In this document: positions 45,560 to 54,948 of the stretch, in pieces
Numbering within the stretch: the first letter of the stretch is position 1
Layout of the letters: each line of letters begins with the position of its first letter
Assembly (NCBI GenBank): GCA_029448655.1
Contig: JACCLO010000036.1
Coordinates: 50,080-114,079 of the forward strand
Length of the DNA stretch: 64,000 bases
Origin: Wolfiporia cocos
Taxonomy: Eukaryota; Basidiomycota; Agaricomycetes; Polyporales; Phaeolaceae
Direction: 5' to 3'
Translations under genes and position numbers: made by a program
The notes under the pieces: generated by a model
What the model was told of the DNA's origin: nothing
The model's input: only the letters and a program-made list of their open reading frames with translations
Databases searched by the model: none

Positions 45560-47451
45560 CAGGGTCGGGCGTGCTTTGAGTTGTTATCGATATATTTCCG
45601 ATAGAAGTTTGCAAATCCTAGGAAGGATCTGACTTCCTTGAGATTTCGGGGAGTCGGCCACTCTTTAATCCTATTGAGTTTCGCTGGGTCCATCTGGATG
45701 TTTCCTGGGGTGATGACTAGTCCTAGAAATTCGACTCTGTCGACACCGAAGGCGCATTTCTCGGGTTTCACAAAGAGATGGTTATCCACCAATCTCTGAA
45801 GGATTCGCCGTTCCCGTTCCTTGTGTGTTTTCTCGTCTTCTGAGAAAATGAGGATATCGTCCATGTAAACAAGCACCCATCCTTCGAAGATTTCTTCTTT
45901 CAGGATTTCGTTCATCATTGCCTGAAAGGTCCCGGGTGCATTGCACAATCCGAAAAACATAACCGTGGGTTCGTACAACCTTCGGTTTGTTTTGAAGGCC
46001 GCTTTCCATTCGTCTCCTTTCTTGATTCGCACGTTGTTGTACCCCGCTCTAAGGTCCATTTTCGTGAAAATCTTTGCTCCTTTTAGCTTTTCCAGGAGCT
46101 CCGAGATTAATGGCAAGGGATAGACGTTCTTTATCGTTCCTTCGTTCAGATATCGATAATCTTGACAGGGTCGTAGGCCGCTGTCTTTCTTTGGGACGAA
46201 GAAGAATGGTGACGCCATCGGGGATTTTGAAGGGACTATGAATCCCTTGGCCAGGTTTTCTTTTAGGAATTCGTCCAGCGCCTGTTGCTCTTTAGGCAAC
46301 AGTGCATAGACTTTGCAGTCCTTCGGCACGAAATCGGGTTTTAATTCGATTGCGTGGTCCCATGGTCTCGACGGGGGGAACGCCGCTGCGGACTCCTTAC
46401 TGAACACCTTGGTAAAGTCTAGTAGGTGTTTCGGGACCATTTCCTCAATTGTTCGTTCTGGTTCAGGGGTTTTCTGTGCGAATTCTTGGGACTTCGTCAG
46501 CGCTTTCCTGACAGCATTGATGATTTGTATCTTTGTTCGGAACTTCTTTCGTGTTTCCCCTTTCTCTCCTATGATCCTAGGGTTATCTTTTGCAAAGCGT
46601 CGGATCGCTTCGTACTCCTCAGGAGTATAGAGCCGCTGTGCTGTTTCTTCTGGCTGGTCCGTAGATCCAAATCCTTTCTCCCCTCGTTCTGTTTCATCTA
46701 GGTCCTCGACCTCCAAAATGTCGGGGGTTAGGTGTCGTTCGAAAATTATCTGGGCTATTCGCATGCCCGGGATAATTCTATGTGCTTTGTCTGAATAGTT
46801 GAAGACGATGGCTCCGACGTCTCCTCGGTAGTCCGAGTCTATGATTCCGGCCTGTACTACCAGTCCGTGTCTGAGGGTGTTGCCTGATCGTCCGGCCAAC
46901 CTTCCATACGATCCCTTCGGGATCTTCATTTTTACTCCTGTGGAGACGAGTTTCCATCCTCCGGCGGGAATCTCGGTTTCTTCTGCAGCGTAAAGGTCAT
47001 ACCCTGCGGCTTCTTGGGTTCCCCTTGTCGGAATTTTCCCTTCTGGAGCAACTACCATTTCCACCGTATCCATTTGGATCGTGGCTTCCGGTTTCTTTTC
47101 TTCTGCCCCTAGTATTGATCGTACATCGACTGTTTGGTCCTTCCAGTCGATTGTGGGGTTTTCGTCTTTTAGCCATCCATACCCTAGAATCATATTCTCT
47201 GTTCCGATCGATCCTACCAAGAATCGGACCTTTCGCGTTTTCTGGGTCTTCGGATATCGTAGTAGTATGGTGGCTTCTCGGTCTATTCGCCCATCTTTGT
47301 TTTCTGTTCCGTCAACATTTTTGACGATAATCGGGTTCTTCAAGGGTTGCGTGGGCACCTTGTATTTTTCTACCACTCTGCTGTGGATCAGGTTTGACAT
47401 TGCTCCTGAGTCGATTAGTGCATTGCACTTCACGGGTTTTGCCAGCGTCAT
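45484..47451 (-). CDS. Pol: protease, dUTPase, reverse transcriptase
   Basis: Aspartic protease [12 protein letters not shown] lies at residues 11-22. The dUTPase spans about residues 135-265 with five motifs: AGYDLYA (149-155), GRLAGRSG (183-190), [11 protein letters not shown] (202-212), GMRIAQIIF (229-237) and RGEKGFGST (256-264). RT follows with [17 protein letters not shown] and the catalytic VYMDDILIF. The dUTPase sits between protease and RT, has all catalytic residues, and would limit uracil in cDNA. The frame is open upstream of the first ATG to about 47552, consistent with expression by -1 frameshifting from the nucleocapsid frame. Confidence 0.95.
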   Translation of the reverse strand: MTLAKPVKCNALIDSGAMSNLIHSRVVEKYKVPTQPLKNPIIVKNVDGTENKDGRIDREATILLRYPKTQKTRKVRFLVGSIGTENMILGYGWLKDENPTIDWKDQTVDVRSILGAEEKKPEATIQMDTVEMVVAPEGKIPTRGTQEAAGYDLYAAEETEIPAGGWKLVSTGVKMKIPKGSYGRLAGRSGNTLRHGLVVQAGIIDSDYRGDVGAIVFNYSDKAHRIIPGMRIAQIIFERHLTPDILEVEDLDETERGEKGFGSTDQPEETAQRLYTPEEYEAIRRFAKDNPRIIGEKGETRKKFRTKIQIINAVRKALTKSQEFAQKTPEPERTIEEMVPKHLLDFTKVFSKESAAAFPPSRPWDHAIELKPDFVPKDCKVYALLPKEQQALDEFLKENLAKGFIVPSKSPMASPFFFVPKKDSGLRPCQDYRYLNEGTIKNVYPLPLISELLEKLKGAKIFTKMDLRAGYNNVRIKKGDEWKAAFKTNRRLYEPTVMFFGLCNAPGTFQAMMNEILKEEIFEGWVLVYMDDILIFSEDEKTHKERERRILQRLVDNHLFVKPEKCAFGVDRVEFLGLVITPGNIQMDPAKLNRIKEWPTPRNLKEVRSFLGFANFYRKYIDNNSKHARPWWISRKRSQGQDSSGRIKNKRRSTS

Positions 47452-47514
47452 GATTACCGGAATGAAGAGGGATCGATTCTTCTCGAACGAGGTAATTACA
47501 TGCGCTGCTTTCTC

Positions 47515-47553
47515 GGAGGGTAAGACCGTGGGCTTCCCTCCTAGGCAAAATCC
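47515..47553 (-). promoter_or_regulatory. Candidate -1 ribosomal frameshift site
   Basis: Minus strand: slippery heptamer G-GAT-TTT (47547-47553) in the nucleocapsid frame, then a 5-nt spacer and a stem GGAGGG (47536-47541) / CCCTCC (47515-47520). The stem extends inward by AAG/CTT with one bulge. The nucleocapsid frame stops at TAG (47541-47543). A -1 slip enters the pol frame, open into the protease. Confidence 0.75.
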
Positions 47554-47955
47554 TGTTCTTCTACGAGCCGTGCTAGGAGCTCGGGGTTCTTGGCTTTCAG
47601 AGCCCTAATTGCTGTGACCGCTCTGTTAGCGGTGACATATTCAGTCTCTTCTTCGGAGACTTCTTCGATGCGAGCTTCTTGCTCGGCTTCTTCTTCTTCG
47701 GTTTTTCGAGTAGTCCGCCTAGGGCGGGCTGGTTTCCTCGGCCTCTTCGGGCAGTCTCGCGACATATGTCCTGGCTGATGACAGGTGAAGCATTTTCCTT
47801 TCTTGATGTGATCGTCCCTTTCCTGGGTGGTCATTCGATCTACATCCATTGCGTTCGGATCTTTCGGTGCGGTTGTCTGTGGAGCACTAGTGCGTCCGTT
47901 ATTCTGGTTCGAGGCTTGCCAAGCCTTTTTCTTGACAAACGGTTTTCCCGTTTCA
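47541..47955 (-). CDS. Gag nucleocapsid
   Basis: It contains [17 protein letters not shown] (a perfect CCHC knuckle), then an Arg/Lys-rich and a Glu-rich stretch, ending LVEEQDFA. It lies in the -1 frame relative to the capsid frame. The junction near 47965-47950 (..[14 protein letters not shown] resumes the expected sequence) shows no good slippery site, so I take it as a mutation or assembly error. Confidence 0.85.
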
Positions 47956-49375
47956 AGAATATCTTGTACGTATTTTCATAGTACGAGGCAGCGGACTGCC
48001 ATTCATCAATGGTTGCTGGTAGCGGTCGAACACCGATGATGTATCGGGTCGTGTGTTCGGGTAACCCTTTCTCAAAGAGGGTTATGAGCAACGCGTTTCC
48101 GTCCGCGCTGTATCGATCGTACTGGGCCTTTCCGGCCAAGTTGTTGAACTCGGTGATATAATCATCAATGTCCTTCCTGTCCTGGGTTACGTCCAGGATT
48201 TTCTTCCGCGCCTTCTGTACCTCTTCGATGGCTCCGAAGGCTTTCTGGAAGTCTGCATCAAACTGTGCAAGACTAGGTGGGAAGAATCGTTTCGTCTGGG
48301 GGTTCGTGTAAACCCGGTGGTAATTTTGTTTCCACTGGCCTGTTTTCCCCTTGTTCGAAATATAAGAGAGGATAAAGATCACTCTCTGAACGTCGTTCTG
48401 GAATGATGTTTCGTACATCGTAAACCAGGAATTGCACTGGTTTATGAAGTTCTGCATGTCAGATCGTTCCCCGTCGAATACGTCTGGGGGATTGATCTTT
48501 ATCATCGGGGGTCGGTAGTACGGGTTTGGCGCCGGAGGTTGAGGCTGCGGCGCATTCGGTGGTGGAGGTCCTCCTCCTCCCGGGTATCCTCCACCTGGGT
48601 TTCCTGGGTTTCCTCCGGGGTTCCCTGGGTTTCCTCCAGGGTTTCCTCCTCCGGGGTTCGCGGGGGTTCCTCCTCCGAATCCTCCAGGAGGGGGGGCATT
48701 CCCTCCTCCGAGTCCGAAGTTTCCTCCCAGTCCTCCTCCGCTTGTACCTGCGGAGGTTCGTCCAAATAGGCCTGAAGGCCATGTTCCTGGGTTTGTCGTT
48801 CCCATTCCTCCGCTTGGGCTAGTCCAAGACGGATTTCCTCCGCTACCCATTCCGGGTGCGTTCTGTGGGGGGTTTCCAAAGAGGTCTGTTCCTCCAGCCA
48901 TAGGCCCAATCCCACTCTGCGCAAAAGCAGATATAAATCCTGGAGGGTCCTGTCCTCCGGTCTGGCTGTTATCTGTTCCTGTAAAATTTCCAGGATTTCT
49001 CCCATCATCTCCGATGCGCTCAATTCCTGCCATTCCTGTGGCGCCCGAAGGCTGATTCGTATTTCCATCGGCATCGAAGGTTCTGTTGATGGTTTCGGTT
49101 TCGTTTTCGGTCAACGTCGCGGTTGACATCGGAGGGAGTTCTCCAAATCGTTCGAACGCTTCACGCGTTATTTCCCAAGCGGTCGTTCTTGCGGAGGGGT
49201 ATACTTCTACCCACTTCGATGCCCTATCTTCTCTTGGAATGACAACAATTCCTCCGCGGTTACGGAAGGCTCCAATGGTGTCAGTCCACTCGTATCGGTT
49301 GAGTCTGTAGACTCCCTGAATGTCCTCGGGCAAGAGTTCAATCAGTCGTGCTGGGAATTCTGGTCCAAATATCAT
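47840..49375 (-). CDS. Gag matrix/capsid
   Basis: It starts MIFGPEFPARLIELLPEDI. The N-terminal third is followed by a Gly/Pro/Asn-rich repeat region (about 48850-48540, GGNPGNPGG units). The capsid-like domain runs from MIKINPPDVFDGERSDMQNF through VQRVIFILSYISNKG and IEEVQKARKKILDV to LFEKGLPEHTTRYIIGVRPL. The true junction to the nucleocapsid lies near 47960. The Gly-rich linker is long for this family. Confidence 0.9.
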   Translation of the reverse strand: MIFGPEFPARLIELLPEDIQGVYRLNRYEWTDTIGAFRNRGGIVVIPREDRASKWVEVYPSARTTAWEITREAFERFGELPPMSTATLTENETETINRTFDADGNTNQPSGATGMAGIERIGDDGRNPGNFTGTDNSQTGGQDPPGFISAFAQSGIGPMAGGTDLFGNPPQNAPGMGSGGNPSWTSPSGGMGTTNPGTWPSGLFGRTSAGTSGGGLGGNFGLGGGNAPPPGGFGGGTPANPGGGNPGGNPGNPGGNPGNPGGGYPGGGGPPPPNAPQPQPPAPNPYYRPPMIKINPPDVFDGERSDMQNFINQCNSWFTMYETSFQNDVQRVIFILSYISNKGKTGQWKQNYHRVYTNPQTKRFFPPSLAQFDADFQKAFGAIEEVQKARKKILDVTQDRKDIDDYITEFNNLAGKAQYDRYSADGNALLITLFEKGLPEHTTRYIIGVRPLPATIDEWQSAASYYENTYKIFLKRENRLSRKRLGKPRTRITDALVLHRQPHRKIRTQWM

Positions 49376-49409
49376 GTGCCCTTACACCGTGGTAGGTGAG
49401 GGTGTGATA

Positions 49410-49420
49410 AGCTCGACCTT
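49410..49420 (-). other. Primer-binding site, self-priming type
   Basis: One base inside the 5' LTR, the minus strand reads AAGGTCGAGCT. This is the exact complement of AGCTCGACCTT, the predicted first 11 nt of the element RNA (49756-49746). It does not start with TGG, as a tRNA-primed site would. Confidence 0.8.
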
Positions 49421-49421
49421 C

Positions 49422-50128
49422 TGTTACGGGTCGAACACCCGTTCGTATATTCGAGTCGCGAATATAGATCGTTCTTCTGCATGTGGGCGTATAGCCGTAT
49501 GCAAGGCAAATGCTCGTTAGATGCCTTCAAGTCCTAGGTGAAGTTCCTAGGAGATCGTATAATATCCAATACGCGTTAGAGGATATAATCTGTTCAGGTG
49601 CGAGTCGAATAGAATATAAGACTCGCCTAAGTCCGAGAAGTCAGTGTGCACTTCGAGGACTTAGTCGTTCGGTTGCTCGAGTGAGAAATACTGAGCGTAG
49701 TTTCCTACGTTTGAGAACGAGTATAAGACTTCTTGTTTATACAACAAGGTCGAGCTGAAGAGCCTTGACAATAAGTACATGAGCTTTTATACTACGCTGG
49801 GTTTTAGGGGTCAAGTCCATCCCAGATGCCACCGCTACTATCTACGCTATAGTATCAAACGTTTGATAAGTATGTAGTGATGTATCCGAAACGATAGATA
49901 GGGATGATGGTGGTTGAACACCATCTATCAGCTAATAAACGATGAAGGTGAAACGGTGGCAGAGTTGGATCTGCCAAAGGTGAAACGCGCCCTACATGCT
50001 AATACAACTGGGGATGCGCCCAGTAGAGTCACGAGTAGCCAGGGGGTTGGTTGCGCAACAAGTCCCTGTATCGTATTCGCCCGGTGGTGAGTTCTGTCGA
50101 TATTCGAAAAATCAAAATAACCGTAACA
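49422..50128 (-). repeat. 5' LTR of full-length gypsy
   Basis: 707 bp. On the minus strand TATAAAAG is at 49791-49784. The predicted RNA start (A of AGCTCGACCTTG) is at 49756, 35 nt downstream of the TATA box. It is nearly identical to the left LTR. Confidence 0.97.
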
Positions 50129-50133
50129 CTCCC

Positions 50134-50176
50134 CAACCTGAGTTGCCCGAGAAAATAGCCACGGACTGAAGTGGAT
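50134..50176 (-). pseudogene. Middle fragment of the interrupted ORF
   Basis: A short in-frame piece (CAGTCCGTGGC..GGTTGGG on the minus strand: FSPWLFSRATQVG) trapped between the gypsy element and the hAT element. It links the frames on both sides when both insertions are removed. Confidence 0.6.
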
Positions 50177-51925
50177 TAGTGATGTGCCAGGCCCAGCCCA
50201 GCTCAAAAGCCCCGGCTTCGGCCCGGCTTGGATGGCCCATGGCTTTTCAAAACCTCAGGCCAGGCCCTCATTGACAGCTCACGGCTTGGCCCGGCCTAGG
50301 TCCCAGCTTGGCCGCGGCCTACCACTGCTAAGATAATCGTCACTTTAGCTTCAGAGCTTGAGATTCACCTTTGCCAAACCTTTCCCAGATGAAATAGAAC
50401 CTTTAATCCTCCGATCTATAGTAGGATTAAGCATGAAATAATCATTCACTAGCGCAGCATTCAGTAGCGTGCCTGCCATATGGGGGATCATATAGGCGCC
50501 CAAAAGTGAGTGGCAGGCTTCAACGTTGAGGACTTGACTTTTCTGTAGTTTTAAATAAACAAGATAGGTGCACAATGATTGAGTTGAGCATATAACTGGC
50601 CTGTATGGGCTTATATTGTGCCTGCCAGATATTGTAGCCATTAAGATCCCTAGGCCAGGGCTCAACAGCTTGGCCTGGCCTGGCCTGTATCTCAGGCCGG
50701 GCCCTGGGCCGTCTCTGTCACAAGCCAATTTCCAAGCCTAGTAGAACATCCTAGGTTGACACCCCACTCACGCCTCTTGCACGCTAAAGCACTCCATCCA
50801 AGCCCAGCTGGATACGTACGGCAATGCTAGTAGAAGCCCTCCGATACACAAGTCACTACGGGCACTAGCAGACCACCAGCAGTCCGAACCTTACACCAGT
50901 CCCAGTCCCCGGCAGTCAGTACAATACTGCCTAGTCCATACAACCTAGTCATGGGCCACCTCTAGGAACCACCAGCGTGGCTAGCACAGCAGTAACCCCA
51001 AGACAATCCAGGTTACCAGCCATCGCACATACACTACACACTAACTAGAGGAATGACCTATATTATGCACGTGACCTAAACACTACGCCCAATGTCTCAC
51101 ATCTCTTACACCACAGACACTCGCCATTACTGGCATAGACATTCCCCATTACAGGCAGGCCCCGACCTGTATAGACTTCTGCCCGTGGGATGGCAGCAAT
51201 CCCATACAAGCACTAGACCTATGCACCTACAGTCTACGAGTCTACGCCCTACGCCTTCCCTTCAGTACCGCAACCTCTGGGAACCCGGGCCGTGAACGAT
51301 CGACCCTCAGTACCGTAACCTCGGGAACCTAGGCCACCAAAAGCACCTTCAGACCACATCTTGTCAAACCACGCCATTGGAATGGTGCACCCCCTGCCTG
51401 GGATGGCAGCACATGACCTATGAGGAGCACTGGTCGTTATACCCTGATCGACGAAAACCACCGATCATTACACCCGATCGAAGCACTGATCACCACCGCC
51501 ATTACTGGTATCACCCGATCGACAAGAACCACTGATCGTAACCCGATCGATTGGCAACCCCCCTGATCCAATCCCATCACACTACGTTGCTATGGACATC
51601 TCGCTACGTACCAGTGCTCCAATGCCATTACCGGCCCCATAGCTTAGACCAATTGTATACCAGCAAGTAGATGACCCCATAGTCACGCGAGCCCCCACAT
51701 GTACAAACAGTAGTAATATATAAGCCAGACAGTCTCGAGCATAAACCTCAGACTTGTCTTGGCCTCTTCTGGCTAGTAGTCCCAAATCAGGAAGGCACCT
51801 TTGTGTGAGCCCCCTTCCCCTGGTTGAGTGCTAGTTAGTAGCGTGTGTCAGTCTCAAGCCGTGCTGTAAAGCCCAGCTTGGCCCGGCCCAGCTCATGGCC
51901 CAAAGCTGGGCCTGGCACATCACTA
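50177..51925. mobile_element. Non-autonomous hAT-type element, copy 2
   Basis: It has the same termini as copy 1 (TAGTGATGTGCCAGGCC / GGCCTGGCACATCACTA). An exact 8-bp TSD AAGTGGAT flanks it (50169-50176 and 51926-51933). A solo LTR is inserted at 50716-51850. At about 50410 it keeps the empty CCTCC site that is filled by an LTR in copy 1. Confidence 0.92.
50716..51850 (+). repeat. Solo LTR in hAT element, TSD GTCTC
   Basis: TGTCACAAGCCAATTTCC...GTGTGTCA, 1135 bp. GTCTC flanks it (50711-50715 and 51851-51855). It is longer than its relatives, with several GATCGA-rich repeats around 51430-51550 (CCGATCGA units, CATTACTGG). A TATATAAG region near 51717 is followed by a damaged start-site repeat (GTCTCGAG / CCTCAGAC). 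Confidence 0.92.
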
Positions 51926-51933
51926 AAGTGGAT

Positions 51934-52279
51934 GGGATGAAGGGTTAAGAAATCAAGAGCTGCTGATGGCAACGTGAGTATACGATTCCAATACAAGTCT
52001 TTGTCGATCAATCTGGGGATCCCTAGTCCTTTGACAAAACTCTCCAAAACCATGAAAGAGAAATTGTCCTGGCCATTCAGGATGACCTGGTTGGAATACA
52101 AGGGGCAGAGGAGTTGATAGAAAAACCTCAATATGAACACATGTTCAGTGATGTAATTGAAGCGGCATGACATGACAGCAGAGGCATGATTGAAGTGATA
52201 AATATGAGTGAAGCTGCCCTGGCCATGTCATGGAGGGCATAAGCATACTGGGTGCCATGAGCAGAGAGGAGGTTGAGAG
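51934..52279 (-). pseudogene. 5' part of the interrupted ORF
   Basis: Minus strand: YALHDMARAASLIFIT, then (after one frame change near 52170) CRFNYITEHVFILRFFYQLL and GIPRLIDKDLYWNRILTLPS. It is cut on the right by an LTR at 52280 and on the left by the hAT element. Family not recognised. Confidence 0.5.
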
Positions 52280-52643
52280 TGTCACAGACTGCCTCGGGTA
52301 AGGCTCTTATAGATATCACATGACTTGTTATTGTTTGTCTTAGGTTTGATAAGGTTTAGCTAGAATTCCCTGATACCTTAACAGTCATGCGCCCATACTT
52401 ACAGTAGTGCCACCCATGTGACTCACCTTAGGTAGTGCACAGGCCACCTCTTTAGGGTAGACACAGTGTGTCCCCCTGTATGTACATATAGCGCGAGCTG
52501 AGGTCTTACAACCTCAGTTCTACTATTCTTGGCAACCAGGTCAATCCTCACTACCTCTGCGTGTGCGCCCGCCTGCGTCTTGGCAACACTACTATTCTAT
52601 ACTCGCTAGTCTGTGGTGCAAGACTGCACATACCGCTGTTGTC
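52280..52643 (+). repeat. LTR, 3' end uncertain
   Basis: It starts TGTCACAGACTGCCTC. ATGTACATATAG is followed by an inverted repeat at 52498-52517 (CTGAGGT / ACCTCAG, loop CTTACA). The 3' end is lost near 52643, where unrelated sequence (TGTCAGAAAAATATTTTC) begins. No TSD. Confidence 0.65.
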
Positions 52644-53390
52644 AGAAAAATATTTTCTCTCGGGTTCTCCGGGCAGGTCTGGATGTGCCGAGATAGGCGA
52701 GGTGTTCGAGGGGTTGATGTCGAGTAGTTTTACCGGTTGAACGTAGCCTGTAGCGATTTAGAACTGCGGCGGTGCGTCGAATAAAGTGGAAATAATAGAC
52801 ATTGACTCGAAAATGTTTGTGACCGATTTCCTAAGTCCTAAGCGTACGCCTCGAGCGCAGCCCTTCGTCTGACTTCGTCTGGGTGGAATTCGATGATTTG
52901 CTCGTATCTACACATCGCCTAAATACATGGAGAGCCACGAAATTTTCTACAACATTTTAAGTGTCCTAAAATTTCGAGTGTGCACCCTACAAGCTAGACA
53001 ATCCAGAGACGAACCCTGAGATGGTGAAGACTGTCCTGAAACACAAGCAAATTATTTTATGAGACCGATCACCTGTAGATCTAGGGTGGTGCACCGAGGT
53101 TGGAGAGAAAAGACATGGAAAAAGCTATAGGAAGGCAGTTGGGGTTGGGCCAGACCTGGCTAGGCTAGAGAGCCTAGGGAAGCGTCAGATGGCACCTGTT
53201 TTGACTGGATGAGCAGCCAGATAGTGCCCGCAGGGCTTTTGCGACATTTCAGATTGTGCATGAGCCAGCGAAGGTTCACTGTACGAGTATGATCGAGGCC
53301 GATCATGATCGGTCAAGCTGTGGCTGAACTACCTCAGATGGGCATTCTGCCTACCAGCTGGCTTTCTGTGGTGTGTTCTGTGTCGTTTTG
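52644..53390. other. Unassigned sequence, possible older insertion
   Basis: It begins TGTCAGAAAAATATTTTC and contains AT-rich inverted stretches (AAATTTTCTACAAC, CCTAAAATTTCG near 52940-52975). It could be a decayed LTR of another family. No coding was recognised. Confidence 0.3.
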
Positions 53391-53392
53391 GT

Positions 53393-53791
53393 GTGTGTTT
53401 GATCGTGCCCTGGTATTCTTACATGTGTCTAAAGTCTATGGCACATTTATATTGCAGCCGCAGCCACGCGCGAGCTGGAACGGCCAAAGACAATCGAGGC
53501 AGGGCACCGGCCGTGCGGGCCGTCTGGTCCCTTGGGGACACCTGTTCCTGGCCGTGCATGGCATCCCGTGCATGGTCCAGGAGCGCCATCCCTTCAGATA
53601 TGAAGCTTATTGAGGAGGAGCTGGACTATAGGTATCAAGTTGCTGAGGATGAAGTGGACGAGCAGTGTGAAGATGAAGAGGGAAACAGGGCAGAAAATTA
53701 TAAAGACAAGGATGGGGATTTGGGTCTGGATGAGGACAGAGTTGACAATCTGGATGACCTGCTCAGCAAGAATGGCTTTGCACCACTTTGA
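53393..53791 (+). CDS. Acidic ORF, unknown
   Basis: The second half is very acidic (DEVDEQCEDEEGNRAENYKD, GLDEDRVDNLDDLLSKNGF). It looks like the C-terminus of a degraded transposon or host protein. The first half is not convincing. Confidence 0.3.
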   Translation: MCLIVPWYSYMCLKSMAHLYCSRSHARAGTAKDNRGRAPAVRAVWSLGDTCSWPCMASRAWSRSAIPSDMKLIEEELDYRYQVAEDEVDEQCEDEEGNRAENYKDKDGDLGLDEDRVDNLDDLLSKNGFAPL

Positions 53792-54064
53792 GCAATATAC
53801 ACAGCTTCTCAGATGTGCTCAGATTTTTGTAGTTTGAGCATTCTCAACATCATGTATACCACTTATTTTGTACATTGTGATTCTACATGATGGTTCTGAG
53901 GCCTCTAGGTGTGCACCACATTGTGTGGCATATGCCACAGGCTATAGTATATCCACATAGGTAAGCTGCAACAGCACTTTGCAATTCATATGCCAGCCTG
54001 ACTACCAAACAACAATTCTATACCAGTCTGATGATTAGTTTCCCAGTCACACATTGAATTTGAC

Positions 54065-54691
54065 TAGTGATGTGCAGGCCCAGCCCAGCCCAAAAGCCCT
54101 GGCTTTGATGGCCCACCGCTTTTCAAAACCTCAGGCCGGGCCCTCACTGACAGCTCACAGCTTGGCCCAGCCTGGGCCAGGGCCAAGCTGGGGCCTACCA
54201 CTGCTAGGATAGTCATCACTATAGCCTTGAAAGTTTGAAATACACCATTTTCAATTGTTCCTTGATGAAAAGGAACATTGAGGCCTACAAATTATAGTGG
54301 TATTAAGTGTCAAAATAACCTTCCACCAGCATGGCATTCAGTAGTGCACCTGCCATATGGGGTATTGTATAGGTGCCCAATGGTGAGTGGCAGGCTTCAA
54401 CATTAAGGACATGACTTATTGGCTTTTTATGTAGTCTGAAATGAACAGCATATAATACTATAGTTTAGTTAAGCATACTACTATCCTGTACAATCTTATA
54501 TTGTAGTTGCCAGACATTGTAGCCATTAAGGTCACCAGGCTGGGGCTCAACAGCTCAGCCTGGCTCAGCCTGAGATACAAGCTGGGCCCTGGGCCATCTC
54601 AAGCCATGTTGTAAAGCCTAGCTCACCCCAGCCCAAGTAGGGCTTGGCCCAGCTTGGCTCTGGCCTCAAGCCAGGCCTGGCACATCACCTA
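54065..54691. mobile_element. Non-autonomous hAT-type element, copy 3
   Basis: The same family, more diverged. The ends read TAGTGATGTGCAGGCCCAG and GGCCTGGCACATCACCTA, one base longer. Flanks AATTTGAC (54057-54064) and AGTTTGAC (54691-54698) match at 7 of 8 positions. The LTR found in copy 1 is absent. Confidence 0.8.
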
Positions 54692-54948
54692 GTTTGACTG
54701 ACATTGATAAGATACCTTCAGAGTGGCGATTGAATGCTACTCTGCTGTTGATATTATCAGCACTTATCTACAGAGATCAGATCCTTCCTTGATTGGCAAG
54801 TACCTCCAGCACTGCTCCAGCACTGGTAAGTCATCTCTGTCAGGAATTAGAACCAGTTGTAATCACTTCAAATCAGTTCACACCTCATACAGTTCAATCC
54901 AAAGACAAACCAGTTCTACCCAAATCCTATAACCACCCCACATTAATG
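54692..54948. other. Short host stretch
   Basis: About 260 bp with short plus-strand frames (54723-54932) and no recognisable product. Confidence 0.3.

Larger units (their letters stand above)
41682..50128 (-). mobile_element. Full-length Ty3/gypsy chromovirus, 8447 bp, TSD CTCCC
   Basis: Two 707-bp LTRs (41682-42388 and 49422-50128, TGTTACGG..CGTAACA read on +) differ at five positions (about 0.7%). CTCCC flanks the element at 41677-41681 and 50129-50133. Order on the minus strand: LTR, self-complementary PBS, gag, CCHC, -1 frameshift site, protease, dUTPase, RT, RNase H, integrase, chromodomain, accessory frame, polypurine tract, LTR. It has at least two frameshifts and one nonsense codon outside the programmed site, so as assembled it is not autonomous. 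Confidence 0.97.

Noticed and set aside
47940..47970. A second programmed frameshift between capsid and nucleocapsid
   Set aside because: No slippery heptamer is in the right phase, and the frame change fits a single missing base.
48526..48822. Long plus-strand frames opposite the Gly-rich gag region
   Set aside because: They are shadows of a GC-rich repetitive gag sequence and have no family features.
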